Assembly: GCF_004329815.1 (NCBI RefSeq)
Contig: NZ_SJPE01000010.1
Location: 57,569 to 121,568, forward strand
Source of the DNA: Flavobacterium silvisoli
GTDB lineage: Bacteria; Bacteroidota; Bacteroidia; Flavobacteriales; Flavobacteriaceae
Direction of reading: 5' to 3'
Length of the DNA stretch: 64,000 bases
Positions 54,911-63,903 of the stretch are shown in pieces (within the stretch, counting starts at the first letter, position 1; every line of letters begins with the position of its first letter). The notes below the pieces were generated by a model. That model worked only from the letters and a program-made list of their open reading frames with translations. It made no database searches and was not told the origin of the DNA. A program made the translations under genes and the position numbers.

Positions 54911-56107
54911 ATGAAAAAAATTGCAGCAGTACTATTACTACTAACCACAATACCATCTATCAACGCCCAACAGGACAGCAGAGTAATCACAACCGGAGTT
55001 CCTTTCCTTTTAGTAGCAGCTGATGCCCGTGCGGCAGGTTTAGCCGATCAGGGAGTAGCTACTTCATCAGATGCTTTTTCGCAACAGTGGAATCCCGCCA
55101 AATATGCTTTCGCTACTGACAAGCAAGGATTCACGGCCAGTTACACGCCCTATTTGACCGATTTAGTGAATGACATTTCACTCGGGCAAGCCACCTACTA
55201 TAATCGCATCAATGAGCGAAGTGCCTTTGCCGTTAGTTTGCGTTATTTTGGTTTAGGCGAGATAGAGTTGAGACAAAATGCTAATGATATACCTCAAATA
55301 GTAAAGCCAAGCGAATTGGCCTTTGACGGTTCATACTCTTTGAAATTGAGTGATCGTTTTTCGATGGCTGTAGCCGGACGATACATTCGTTCTGCTCTTA
55401 GAATTGCTGATGCCAGTGCTGGTGGCGATGCCAAACCGGCCTCAACATTTGCCGTAGACATTGCCGGTTTTTATCAGGGTGAAGAAACTGCTTTGTCTGA
55501 TTTCAACGGGCGTTTACGACTTGGGTTTAACTTTCAGAATTTAGGTCCGAAAATCAACTATGATGCCGGAGCCTCTGATGACAATAGTGCCAACTTCCTT
55601 CCTGCCAACATGAGACTGGGTGCCGGGTATGATTTCATATTTGACGATTACAACAAAGTTTCGCTTAACGTAGAATTGGCCAAATTATTGGTACCAACTC
55701 CGCAAAGTGCCGATATCAACGGAGATGGCCAGATTTCAGGAGCTGATGAAACAGCACTATACCAACAACAGCAAATTGATTACAACAAAATCAACTGGGT
55801 TTCGGGTATCTTCAAATCATTCAATGATGCGCCGGGCGGGTTCAGTGAAGAACTTAAAGAATTCACCTATTCGGTAGGAGCCGAATATTTATACCAAGAT
55901 TCATTTGCTTTCCGCTTAGGCTATTTTCACGAAAGTCCTATCAAGGGATACAGACAGTTCTTTTCTTTAGGAGCCGGATTCAAATATAATGTGGTAAAAG
56001 TAGATGTGTCTTATTTGTTCTCAGCATCCAAAGTGAAAAATCCGCTGGAAAATACACTTCGCTTCTCCTTAACCTTTAATTTTGGTGAAAAATACGATGA
56101 TTATTAA
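54911..56107 (+). CDS. porV: T9SS outer-membrane protein PorV
   Basis: A 398-aa outer-membrane beta-barrel related to FadL. It shuttles cargo from the translocon to PorU and interacts with cargo C-terminal domains. I use the ATG at 54911, which starts the signal peptide (MKKIAAVLLLLTTIPSINAQ). The mature N-terminus RVITTGVPFLLVAADARAAGLADQGVATS is the PorV signature. Alternating hydrophobic strands continue to the C-terminal Phe-rich end (LRFSLTFNFGEKYDDY). An acidic loop, SADINGDGQISGADET (Asp268 onward), has the look of an EF-hand-like calcium loop. Confidence 0.95.
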   Translation: MKKIAAVLLLLTTIPSINAQQDSRVITTGVPFLLVAADARAAGLADQGVATSSDAFSQQWNPAKYAFATDKQGFTASYTPYLTDLVNDISLGQATYYNRINERSAFAVSLRYFGLGEIELRQNANDIPQIVKPSELAFDGSYSLKLSDRFSMAVAGRYIRSALRIADASAGGDAKPASTFAVDIAGFYQGEETALSDFNGRLRLGFNFQNLGPKINYDAGASDDNSANFLPANMRLGAGYDFIFDDYNKVSLNVELAKLLVPTPQSADINGDGQISGADETALYQQQQIDYNKINWVSGIFKSFNDAPGGFSEELKEFTYSVGAEYLYQDSFAFRLGYFHESPIKGYRQFFSLGAGFKYNVVKVDVSYLFSASKVKNPLENTLRFSLTFNFGEKYDDY

Positions 56108-56131
56108 TAGTCAATAAATACAAAAAACAAT

Positions 56132-56167
56132 ATCCAAATTTCTGCTTTTGAAATTTGGATTTTTTTT
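56132..56167 (+). terminator. Rho-independent terminator of porV
   Basis: ATCCAAATTTC and GAAATTTGGAT enclose a 7-nt loop, followed by T7 (56161-56167). It starts 25 nt after the porV stop. Confidence 0.8.
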
Positions 56168-56261
56168 CCTCAATAATGAAACAACTTTTTAAATCTTGCA
56201 ACATAAAACAAAGCGCAACAACAGTTGTTTCGTTTACCAACAAAAAAATTTCTCAATTCGA

Positions 56262-56744
56262 ATGAAACAAATAAACATCAACACTTCGTTCACGGTATTT
56301 TCATCGGCAGCCGAATTGCCGCAGGAAGTTCAGGCATTAATGCAGCAAGCTGTAGAAATCAGAAAAAAAGCATATGCTCCTTATTCTAAATTTCGTGTAG
56401 GCGCTGCCTTGCTTTTGGATAACGGCAAAATTGTTTTAGGATCCAATCAGGAAAATGCTGCCTATCCTTCCGGACTTTGTGCCGAGAGAGTAGCCATTTT
56501 TCAAAGTGGCGCCATTTATCCTGATGCAAAGATTGTGAAGTTAGCCGTTTCCGCCGCATCAGACACCAACGAAACCAAATCGCCGATTCCACCTTGCGGA
56601 GCATGCCGACAATCCATTTCGGAGTATGAATTCAAACAAGATACTCCAATTGAAATTTATTTTATGGGCGAAACCGGAGAAGTCTACAAATCGGATTCGA
56701 TTAAAAATTTACTCCCGTTGAGTTTCGATAAAAACTTCCTGTAG
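56262..56744 (+). CDS. cdd: Cytidine deaminase
   Basis: A 160-aa zinc enzyme that deaminates cytidine and deoxycytidine in pyrimidine salvage. The start is the ATG at 56262 (MKQININTSFTVF); an upstream TTG would add a non-homologous leader. The catalytic motif is GLCAERVAIF with the proton-shuttle Glu, and the other zinc ligands are in PPCGACRQSISEY. KKAYAPYSKFRVGAALL is typical of the substrate-binding N-terminus. It sits between porV and pdhA with its own spacing. Confidence 0.95.
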   Translation: MKQININTSFTVFSSAAELPQEVQALMQQAVEIRKKAYAPYSKFRVGAALLLDNGKIVLGSNQENAAYPSGLCAERVAIFQSGAIYPDAKIVKLAVSAASDTNETKSPIPPCGACRQSISEYEFKQDTPIEIYFMGETGEVYKSDSIKNLLPLSFDKNFL

Positions 56745-56771
56745 AAAAGGTAAAAATTACGGTTTTAAATT

Positions 56772-56801
56772 TTACTTCTTACGGGGAATGTTTTACTTTT
56801 G
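56772..56801 (+). promoter_or_regulatory. Promoter of pdhA-pdhC
   Basis: TTA (56772-56774, one off TTG), 19 nt, then TACTTTTG (56794-56801), a full TAnnTTTG. It leaves an 83-nt leader before the pdhA ATG. Confidence 0.6.
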
Positions 56802-56884
56802 CCATTCGCAAATTTGTGAGTGAGTGAACCATTTTGCGTTGAATCCTATTTAGAACTTAATAACGCTTTAGTAAAAAGTAAAAA

Positions 56885-57883
56885 ATGAAAGAAGTAACCA
56901 GAGACGTTTATTTAAAATGGTATGAAGACATGCTGTTTTGGAGAAAGTTTGAAGACAAACTTGCCGCACTATATATTCAACAAAAAGTTAGAGGATTTCT
57001 TCACTTATACAACGGACAAGAAGCCGTTTTAGCTGGCGCTTTACACGCTATGGACTTGTCTAAAGACAAAATGATTACGGCCTATCGTAATCACGTTCAG
57101 CCTATCGGCATGGGGGTTGACCCCAAAGCGGTTATGGCGGAATTACTCGGAAAAGTAACCGGAACCTCTAAAGGTATGGGAGGCTCCATGCACATCTTTT
57201 CTAAAGAACACGGATTTTACGGAGGTCACGGTATCGTAGGAGCACAAATTCCGGTGGGTGCCGGTATGGCCTTTGCCGATAAATATTTTAATACCGGCGG
57301 TGTAACCCTTACCTATTTTGGTGACGGTGCGGCACGCCAAGGATCGCTACACGAAGCGTTTAACATGGCCATGTTATGGAAATTGCCGGTAGTTTTCATT
57401 TGTGAAAATAATGGGTATGCCATGGGAACTTCGGTAGAAAGAACCGCCAACCACACCGATATTTGGAAACTAGGGTTAGGTTATGAAATGCCTTGCGGAC
57501 CGGTAGACGGCATGAACCCTGTAAAAGTAGCCGAAGCCATGCACGAAGCCATCGAAAGAGCGCGTCGCGGTGACGGACCTACTTTCCTGGAAATGAAAAC
57601 ATACCGTTACAGAGGACACTCGATGTCAGATGCCCAATTGTACCGTTCTAAAGAAGAAGTAGACGAATACAAAAAAATAGATCCAATTACGCAGGTTTTG
57701 GATATCATCAAAGAAAACAAGTTTGCCACTGATGCCGAAATTGAAGTGATAGACGAAAGAGTGAAAGATTTGGTTGAAGAGTGTGCCACATTCGCCGAAG
57801 AATCGCCTTTCCCGGAAGCACAACAATTATACGATGTCGTGTACGAACAAGAAAATTATCCTTTCATCCCTCACAGACTATAA
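56885..57883 (+). CDS. pdhA: Pyruvate dehydrogenase E1 component, alpha subunit
   Basis: A 332-aa thiamine-diphosphate subunit that decarboxylates pyruvate. The TPP/Mg motif runs from GDGAARQGSLHEAFNMAML to CENN, and the MGGSMHIFSKEHGFYGGHGIVGAQIP block is typical of alpha subunits. The phosphorylation-loop region YRYRGHSMSDAQLYRSKEEV is also visible. The E2 gene follows after 3 nt. The beta subunit (pdhB) is not in the window. Confidence 0.95.
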   Translation: MKEVTRDVYLKWYEDMLFWRKFEDKLAALYIQQKVRGFLHLYNGQEAVLAGALHAMDLSKDKMITAYRNHVQPIGMGVDPKAVMAELLGKVTGTSKGMGGSMHIFSKEHGFYGGHGIVGAQIPVGAGMAFADKYFNTGGVTLTYFGDGAARQGSLHEAFNMAMLWKLPVVFICENNGYAMGTSVERTANHTDIWKLGLGYEMPCGPVDGMNPVKVAEAMHEAIERARRGDGPTFLEMKTYRYRGHSMSDAQLYRSKEEVDEYKKIDPITQVLDIIKENKFATDAEIEVIDERVKDLVEECATFAEESPFPEAQQLYDVVYEQENYPFIPHRL

Positions 57884-57886
57884 TTT

Positions 57887-59515
57887 ATGGCAACAAAAGT
57901 AACCATGCCGCGCTTGAGCGACACCATGACGGAAGGAACCGTTGCTACTTGGTTGAAAAAAGTGGGCGACAAAGTTTCTGAAGGCGATATTTTAGCAGAA
58001 ATTGAAACCGACAAAGCGACCATGGAATTTGAGTCGTTCAACGCCGGGACTCTATTATACATTGGAATTAAAGAAGGCGAAACCGCTGCCGTCGACTCAC
58101 TTTTGGCCATTATTGGTAACGAAGGTGAAGACATCTCCGCTTTGCTTGCCGGAGGTTCAGCACCCGCTGCTCCTGAAGCCAAAGCCGAAACTGTAGCCCA
58201 GACTACAGAAGCGCCAGCAGTATCATCAGTTCCAACTTCTTTACCAAAAGGGGTAGTAGTCGTAACCATGCCACGTCTAAGCGACACCATGACCGAAGGA
58301 ACGGTAGCTACTTGGTTGAAAAAAGTGGGTGACGAAATAAAAGAAGGGGATATCTTGGCGGAAATTGAAACCGACAAAGCCACCATGGAGTTCGAATCGT
58401 TCAATGCCGGTACTTTATTATATATTGGAATTAACGAAGGACAATCCGCTCCGGTTGACAGCGTTTTAGCTATCATCGGACCTGCCGGTACTGACATTAC
58501 CGGTGTGGCCGAAAACTTTAAAAAAGGCAGCACTTCTACTCCTATAGGTGCTGAATCAGCTTCAGCTCCGGCAGCCGTTGCTCCAGTTGCTTCTACAGAA
58601 ACTACATCAACGGGAAGAATTTTTGCTTCACCATTAGCTAAACAAATTGCCAAAGACAAGGGAATCAACTTAGCTCTAGTAAAAGGAACCGGAGAAAACG
58701 GCAGAATTACCAAAAGTGATGTAGAGAACTTTACGTCGTCAGCTTCTGCACCACAAACTACAGCAACTGAAGTACCAAGCACTCCACAATCGGTTACTGC
58801 TCCGGCAGTCAAACCATTTGTTCCTGCTGGTGAAAAATTCAGCGAAGAAATCAAGAATTCCCAAATGCGTAAAACCATTGCACGTCGTTTGGCGGAATCT
58901 AAATTCACGGCACCACATTACTACTTAACCATAGAAGTTAGTATGGACGAAGCTATGAAATCACGTGCCGTAATCAATACGGTACCTGATACCAAAGTAT
59001 CATTTAATGATATGGTGGTAAAAGCATGTGCCATGGCCTTGAAAAAACATCCGCAAGTTAACTCTCAATGGAGAGAAGATGCGATGATCATCAATCATCA
59101 TGTCAATATTGGCGTAGCCGTTGCTGTTGAAGATGGCTTGGTAGTTCCTGTTCTTAATTTTACCGACCAAATGACTTTGTCTCAAATTGGAGCAGCGGTC
59201 AAAGATTTAGCCGGAAAAGCCAAAAACAAAAAATTGACTCCGGCCGAAATGGAAGGCAGTACGTTTACGGTTTCTAATCTTGGGATGTTCGGCATCCAAT
59301 CGTTTACTTCGATCATCAACCAACCGAACTCTGCGATTTTATCCGTAGGAGCCATCGAGGAAAAACCGGTGGTAAGAAACGGTCAAATCGTAGTAGGCAA
59401 CACGATGACTTTAACATTAGCGTGCGACCACAGAACCGTTGACGGTGCCACAGGAGCTCAGTTTTTACAAACTTTGAGAATCTTCCTCGAGAATCCGGTG
59501 ACGATGTTAGCTTAA
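57887..59515 (+). CDS. pdhC: Pyruvate dehydrogenase E2, dihydrolipoamide acetyltransferase
   Basis: A 542-aa core subunit that transfers acetyl groups to CoA. Two lipoyl domains (about residues 2-77 and 123-198) have the lipoylated Lys at 43 and 164, each in EIETDKATMEFESFNAGTLL. They are joined by Ala/Pro/Thr-rich linkers. The subunit-binding domain is at about 245-280 (RIFASPLAKQIAKDKGINLALVKGTGENGRITKSDV). The catalytic domain ends with DHRTVDGATGAQFL. The two lipoyl modules are also very similar at DNA level. A terminator follows. Confidence 0.95.
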   Translation: MATKVTMPRLSDTMTEGTVATWLKKVGDKVSEGDILAEIETDKATMEFESFNAGTLLYIGIKEGETAAVDSLLAIIGNEGEDISALLAGGSAPAAPEAKAETVAQTTEAPAVSSVPTSLPKGVVVVTMPRLSDTMTEGTVATWLKKVGDEIKEGDILAEIETDKATMEFESFNAGTLLYIGINEGQSAPVDSVLAIIGPAGTDITGVAENFKKGSTSTPIGAESASAPAAVAPVASTETTSTGRIFASPLAKQIAKDKGINLALVKGTGENGRITKSDVENFTSSASAPQTTATEVPSTPQSVTAPAVKPFVPAGEKFSEEIKNSQMRKTIARRLAESKFTAPHYYLTIEVSMDEAMKSRAVINTVPDTKVSFNDMVVKACAMALKKHPQVNSQWREDAMIINHHVNIGVAVAVEDGLVVPVLNFTDQMTLSQIGAAVKDLAGKAKNKKLTPAEMEGSTFTVSNLGMFGIQSFTSIINQPNSAILSVGAIEEKPVVRNGQIVVGNTMTLTLACDHRTVDGATGAQFLQTLRIFLENPVTMLA

Positions 59516-59549
59516 ATGGCGATTAAAATTGAAATCAATTATGTTTATA

Positions 59550-59580
59550 AAAAAACCCATTCTGTTTGAATGGGTTTTTT
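59550..59580. terminator. Bidirectional terminator after pdhC
   Basis: AACCCATT (59554-59561) and AATGGGTT (59569-59576) are flanked by A- and T-runs. It lies between convergent pdhC and the 59601 cargo gene. Confidence 0.8.
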
Positions 59581-59600
59581 ATTGCTTTTAAACAAAATAA

Positions 59601-61637
59601 CTATTCTTTGATAATTCTCAGTGTCTTCTGTCCGCTTTCTCCTTGCACTTTTAGGATATAATTTCCGGCTGCCATATGGGACATGTCAAGCATAAGATGA
59701 GTATCATTGCAACTCTGCTCGTGTATTTTTTGCCCTAATATTGAATAAATCGCAACTGATTTTAAGAGTTTGCTCGATTGCAGGTTCAAACTATTTTTAA
59801 CCGGGTTCGGCGCATATTGAACAGGTAAAATCTCGACATCATTAACGCCCAATATCAAGTGTACCGTTACCGGCAAACGGGAATCGCTTTCAACACCGTT
59901 AATAGTTTGTGTAGCATAATAAGTAGTTCCATCAACCAATAACGTATTCATGGGTAATGCTTGTTGTATTGAAGACATTGTTGCCATTTTGTTGTTAGCC
60001 GAAGCGTACCATTGCACATCAACTCCGCTCACAATCAAATCGGCCAAAGTATCTCCTTCGGAAAAGTTTTGCGAAAAAGGGCCGTTAGGAGCCGGAACTT
60101 CCTGTGATGCTACAATATCCATAGTTGAAATAGCATAACAACCTGATGCATTAATAACCTTTATACCTAGTGTTTGAACGTAAATAGGAGCATTGGTATA
60201 AGCAGAAGTATTATATATGACATTAGTACCATTTACAGCGTCTGCAAAACTTGGATAAAAGAAAACCGTACATCCTGATTGTCCCATTACTATATTACTG
60301 ATTTGTGTAGTTAAATCAAATGTTTCTGTACCATCATTCCCAAAATCGTAAAGTATATATGGCGGATAACTAGGTTGAGTTACAAGAGGAGCAGTATTTA
60401 CAACCAATTGAAAATTTCCAACATTATAACATCCGGTTGAATTTTGAACAACTCGGTACCAAATAGTTTGCCCATTAACACCAAAATAAGCACTTGGGTT
60501 AATAATCGGAGCAACATTTGATTGAGCACTTACCTGACTCACATAATAAGTCACAGTATATTGCGAAGCTATTAATGGCTGCACTGCAAGGATATTCGAT
60601 GTTCGAACGGTTAAATCGACAAGTGTACTTCCGCTTTGCGGATGTGCATCCTGATCACAAACTACAACTGATGGCAAAGAACTTATCATTGGTGCGGGGT
60701 TTACTTGAAGTCCTATTGATATTATAGTATAACATCCCGTTAGAGGGTTAGTCCCCCTTGCATAAATTGTTTGATAGTAGGGATTAATTGTTACATAAGA
60801 AGATGGAAAGGGTATAGTAGTGCCCGATAATTGCGCGTCGGTAAGTGTTTCATGAAAAGTTACATTATAAGATCCTCCATTAAGCAACTCGGGAACTAAT
60901 GGCATCAAATCAACAACCGCAATCCCATCCTGTTCATCATCACAAACCGCATAAGGCCATGACGGAGCTATTAATTGAGGCAATGGATCAACAACTAAAT
61001 TTAGTGGTACAGAACTATAACAGCCAGTTGCCAAGTTCAACACACTCACATAAACGGTTTGGGTCCAAACAGTCGAATTGGTATAATTTGATGGATTAGC
61101 AATCTGACTAGTCAAACCCGCATCTACATAAAAATTTACTGAAACAGTAGCAGGATCTATCGTTCCTAAAACATTTGGTATCACTACAGTCAAATCAAAA
61201 GTTTCATACCCAACAGCTCCACTAAAATCACACAAATGGTAATCATTTGGAACAATAGCCCCTGGAGATAAATTTACAATTAACTGAAAACTGCCAACAG
61301 CATAACTATTTGTTGTAATATCGCTCACCCTGTAGTAAACTGTCTGAATGTTTGGACTAATATTATAGTAGGGACTTGCTATAGAATTACTACCAATTTC
61401 AGCATCAAGAGATGTTTCATGATAGGTTATGACATAATTTGCAGCAATCCCTGATTGTGCTGCCAGAATACTTGAATTTAGATTATTCAAATTAAAAACC
61501 CCAAACCCATCATTGTTAGAATCGCAATACATTAATGGAGGAAGACTGGGTGCCACAGGGTCAGCTGTCATGAACGCGTTAGCAACTGAAAATTGAAAGG
61601 CAAAAAAAGCAAATATCAAGGTTAACTTTGTTCTCAT
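59601..61637 (-). CDS. T9SS type A cargo protein built of five ~96-residue repeats
   Basis: A 678-aa secreted protein with the signal peptide MRTKLTLIFAFFAFQFSVANA. Five repeats start at Cys38, Cys136, Cys232, Cys327 and Tyr430, each opening like CD-x-x-x-DG-x-x-x-FDL and closing with an aromatic Q-T-V/I-Y-x-R segment plus GCY. The fifth has Tyr in place of the leading Cys. About 85 residues then match the penultimate module of the 20.2 kb cargo (VQWYASANNK ... YYATQTINGVES), and the sorting domain ends the protein (YAPNPVKNSLNLQ ... AAGNYILKVQG ... LRIIKE). Repeats of this type occur in gliding-associated adhesins; binding function is inferred. Confidence 0.88.
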   Translation of the reverse strand: MRTKLTLIFAFFAFQFSVANAFMTADPVAPSLPPLMYCDSNNDGFGVFNLNNLNSSILAAQSGIAANYVITYHETSLDAEIGSNSIASPYYNISPNIQTVYYRVSDITTNSYAVGSFQLIVNLSPGAIVPNDYHLCDFSGAVGYETFDLTVVIPNVLGTIDPATVSVNFYVDAGLTSQIANPSNYTNSTVWTQTVYVSVLNLATGCYSSVPLNLVVDPLPQLIAPSWPYAVCDDEQDGIAVVDLMPLVPELLNGGSYNVTFHETLTDAQLSGTTIPFPSSYVTINPYYQTIYARGTNPLTGCYTIISIGLQVNPAPMISSLPSVVVCDQDAHPQSGSTLVDLTVRTSNILAVQPLIASQYTVTYYVSQVSAQSNVAPIINPSAYFGVNGQTIWYRVVQNSTGCYNVGNFQLVVNTAPLVTQPSYPPYILYDFGNDGTETFDLTTQISNIVMGQSGCTVFFYPSFADAVNGTNVIYNTSAYTNAPIYVQTLGIKVINASGCYAISTMDIVASQEVPAPNGPFSQNFSEGDTLADLIVSGVDVQWYASANNKMATMSSIQQALPMNTLLVDGTTYYATQTINGVESDSRLPVTVHLILGVNDVEILPVQYAPNPVKNSLNLQSSKLLKSVAIYSILGQKIHEQSCNDTHLMLDMSHMAAGNYILKVQGESGQKTLRIIKE

Positions 61638-61738
61638 ATTGTAAGTGTTTTACCAAAAATACAAAAACATTTCAGATAACACTTATAAGAGAAGTATTTT
61701 GATTTATTTTTACGGTTGAAAGTTAATAACCACATTAT

Positions 61739-63613
61739 ATGAAAAATACACTTGTTATCTCTTTATTATTTCTCATGATAAGCTGTCAAAAAAAAGACAC
61801 GAGCGACAGCGAATTGGCGAAGCAAAAGGCTATAGAAACTGAAAAAGCAAAAGACCTTCATTCCTTTGCCCAGCCAAATAATGCAGTAGCTAAACATTTA
61901 GACTTAGACATCAACGTTGATTTCAACACTCAAACCATTTCGGGAAAAGCATCATGGGATATTGAAAATTTAGAAAAAGGAAGAGAAATCATCTTTGATG
62001 AAAATGCGTTAAACATAACCAAAGTAACTTTGGGAGATGAAGAAAAAGCCACCCAATTCAAATTGGGAAAAGAAGTAGAATTTCATGGCAGACCACTGCA
62101 TATAATCATCGAACCAAACACAACTAAAGTCAATATTTATTACAATACCACTCAAAACGGTGTAGCTCTACAATGGCTTAAACCTGAACAAACTGCTGAT
62201 AAAAAGAAACCATTTTTGTTTTCGCAGGGCGAAAGCATCTGGACACGTACCTGGATTCCTTGCCAGGATTCACCGGGTATTCGTTTTACTTATAATGCTA
62301 AAGTTACTGTTCCAAAAGACCTGATGGCGGTAATGAGTGCAGTAAATCCACAACAGAAAAACGACACTGGAATTTACACCTTCAAACAAGACAAAGCTAT
62401 TCCGTCGTACCTGATGGCAATAGCAGTTGGCGATATTACATTTAAACCTATTGACAAACGAACCGGTGTCTATGCAGAACATTCGGTAATTGATAAAGCA
62501 CAATGGGAATTCGCCGAATTGGGTGAAATGGTCAACGCAGCCGAAAAACTATTTGGCCAATACCAATGGGGACGTTATGATGTTATTGTGCTGCCGCCAA
62601 GTTTTCCCTATGGCGGAATGGAAAATCCAAACCTTACGTTTTTGACTCCAACGGTATTGGCCGGAGACCGTTCATTAACTAGTTTATTGGCCCACGAATT
62701 AGGACACAGTTGGAGTGGTAATTTAGTGACCAATGCAACTTGGGATGACATTTGGCTCAACGAAGGATTTACAACCTATGTAGAACACCGCATTGGAGAA
62801 GCTGTATTTGGAGTACAAGAAGCAAAAATGCAGGATGTACTGAGCAGAAAAGTACTTAAGGACAATATAGATGAACTGGGCATCAACAACCCAGACACCC
62901 GCTTAAAAGTGAACACCACCGGAAGAAATCCCGATGATGGTTTAAGCGACATTCCCTACGAAAAAGGATACGCCTTCTTACAGACCGTTGAAGCGGCCGT
63001 GGGACGCCAAAAGTTTGATGCTTTCATTACTACCTATTTCAAATCACACGCCTTCCAATCCATCACTACAGAAGATTTTGTAACCTATTTTAATAAAAAT
63101 CTAATCAAAGGAGATAAAACATTAGCCGATAAAATAAAACTTGACGACTGGATTTATAAACCGGGAATCCCAAACAATTGCATCACACCTATCTCGTTAG
63201 ATTTCAATGCCATTGATGGCATCCAAAAAACATGGCGAACAACTGGTATTAAAGGGTTGAGCAAAAAAATAAAATCCACCAATGAAAAACAACATTTCAT
63301 CGATTACCTCCCGAAAGATCTGACCCTAAAAGAAATGTCCGCCATCGATGAAGAATTTCATTTCACGCAAAAAGGAAACTTTGTCATCAAACGTCAATGG
63401 TTCATACAAGCCATAAAACACCAATACAAGACCGCATATCCTAACATCGAAACCTTTCTGACCACTTATAGCCGGACCGGTTCTTTATTGCCTCTATACA
63501 AAGAAATGATTAAAACACCCAAAGGTAAAACCTGGGCTAAGCAAATCTTCAACAAAGCAAAATCAGGCTATCACGCCACAACCGTCCAAGCTGTTACCGG
63601 AATTTTAAAATAA
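61739..63613 (+). CDS. M1 family zinc aminopeptidase, lipoprotein
   Basis: A 624-aa lipoprotein (lipobox LMISC, Cys16) probably facing the periplasm. The M1 exopeptidase motif GGMEN is present as YGGMENPNLTF, and the zinc site is HELGHSWSGN (His319, Glu320, His323) with Glu342 in WLNEGFTTY. The domain order matches the leukotriene-A4-hydrolase/aminopeptidase B branch, including the helical C-terminal domain after about residue 480. It releases N-terminal amino acids from peptides. The gene ends with a palindromic terminator before the rrn-proximal spacer. Confidence 0.93.
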   Translation: MKNTLVISLLFLMISCQKKDTSDSELAKQKAIETEKAKDLHSFAQPNNAVAKHLDLDINVDFNTQTISGKASWDIENLEKGREIIFDENALNITKVTLGDEEKATQFKLGKEVEFHGRPLHIIIEPNTTKVNIYYNTTQNGVALQWLKPEQTADKKKPFLFSQGESIWTRTWIPCQDSPGIRFTYNAKVTVPKDLMAVMSAVNPQQKNDTGIYTFKQDKAIPSYLMAIAVGDITFKPIDKRTGVYAEHSVIDKAQWEFAELGEMVNAAEKLFGQYQWGRYDVIVLPPSFPYGGMENPNLTFLTPTVLAGDRSLTSLLAHELGHSWSGNLVTNATWDDIWLNEGFTTYVEHRIGEAVFGVQEAKMQDVLSRKVLKDNIDELGINNPDTRLKVNTTGRNPDDGLSDIPYEKGYAFLQTVEAAVGRQKFDAFITTYFKSHAFQSITTEDFVTYFNKNLIKGDKTLADKIKLDDWIYKPGIPNNCITPISLDFNAIDGIQKTWRTTGIKGLSKKIKSTNEKQHFIDYLPKDLTLKEMSAIDEEFHFTQKGNFVIKRQWFIQAIKHQYKTAYPNIETFLTTYSRTGSLLPLYKEMIKTPKGKTWAKQIFNKAKSGYHATTVQAVTGILK

Positions 63614-63682
63614 AAAACTATTTTTCTCGCATAAGGTTGGAAGTCTTTGTGAACACTAAAGAATATTAAAACAAATAAGAAG

Positions 63683-63704
63683 CTCCTCAATTGAGGAGTT
63701 TTTT
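63683..63704 (+). terminator. Rho-independent terminator of the M1 peptidase gene
   Basis: A perfect palindrome CTCCTCAATTGAGGAG (63683-63698) is followed by TTTTTT (63699-63704), 69 nt after the stop. Confidence 0.8.
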
Positions 63705-63710
63705 AATTGG

Positions 63711-63779
63711 GCGTGTTCCTGTCTAAAGCCAGGAACCGGGCTGTCCGGGTTACACGGTAACCTCTCCCATCCCTCACGC
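63711..63779. repeat. Structured, repeat-like element next to the rrn operon
   Basis: The ends are GCGTG (63711-63715) and CACGC (63775-63779), which are inverted. Inside are GTTCCTG/CAGGAAC (63715-63721, 63730-63736) and GGTTAC/GTAACC (63748-63753, 63757-63762). It is GC-rich compared with its surroundings. From memory, similar GGGCGT...CCCTCACGC elements recur in Flavobacterium genomes, often near rRNA genes. Confidence 0.5.
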
Positions 63780-63867
63780 AATATGTGCTACAGCGGGAAT
63801 ATCTCTTGTGTCAAGCATTTCTTTTATAAATTTGTCATCCTGAGCTTGTCGAAGGACATAAAACAAA

Positions 63868-63895
63868 AAACCCTTACTATTTCTAGTAAGGGTTT
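63868..63895 (-). terminator. Rho-independent terminator of the rrn operon
   Basis: AAACCCTTACTA and TAGTAAGGGTTT enclose the loop TTTC. On the minus strand it is followed by TTTGTTTTATG, with its stem starting 9 nt after the 5S 3' end. Confidence 0.85.
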
Positions 63896-63903
63896 CCAAA
63901 AAA

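Larger units (their letters stand above)
63614..63903. other. Spacer between M1 peptidase gene and rrn operon
   Basis: No ORF is supportable here. It holds two terminators, a structured element (63711-63779), and the recurrent word CCTGAGCTTGTCGAAGG (63839-63855). Confidence 0.7.

Noticed and set aside
57871..58908. 345-codon open frame on the minus strand opposite pdhC
   Set aside because: It mirrors the repeated lipoyl domains and Ala/Pro linkers of a confident gene, with no family features of its own.
63614..63900. Insertion sequence next to the rrn operon
   Set aside because: No transposase frame and no clear terminal inverted repeats with target duplication; only short nested inverted repeats are seen.
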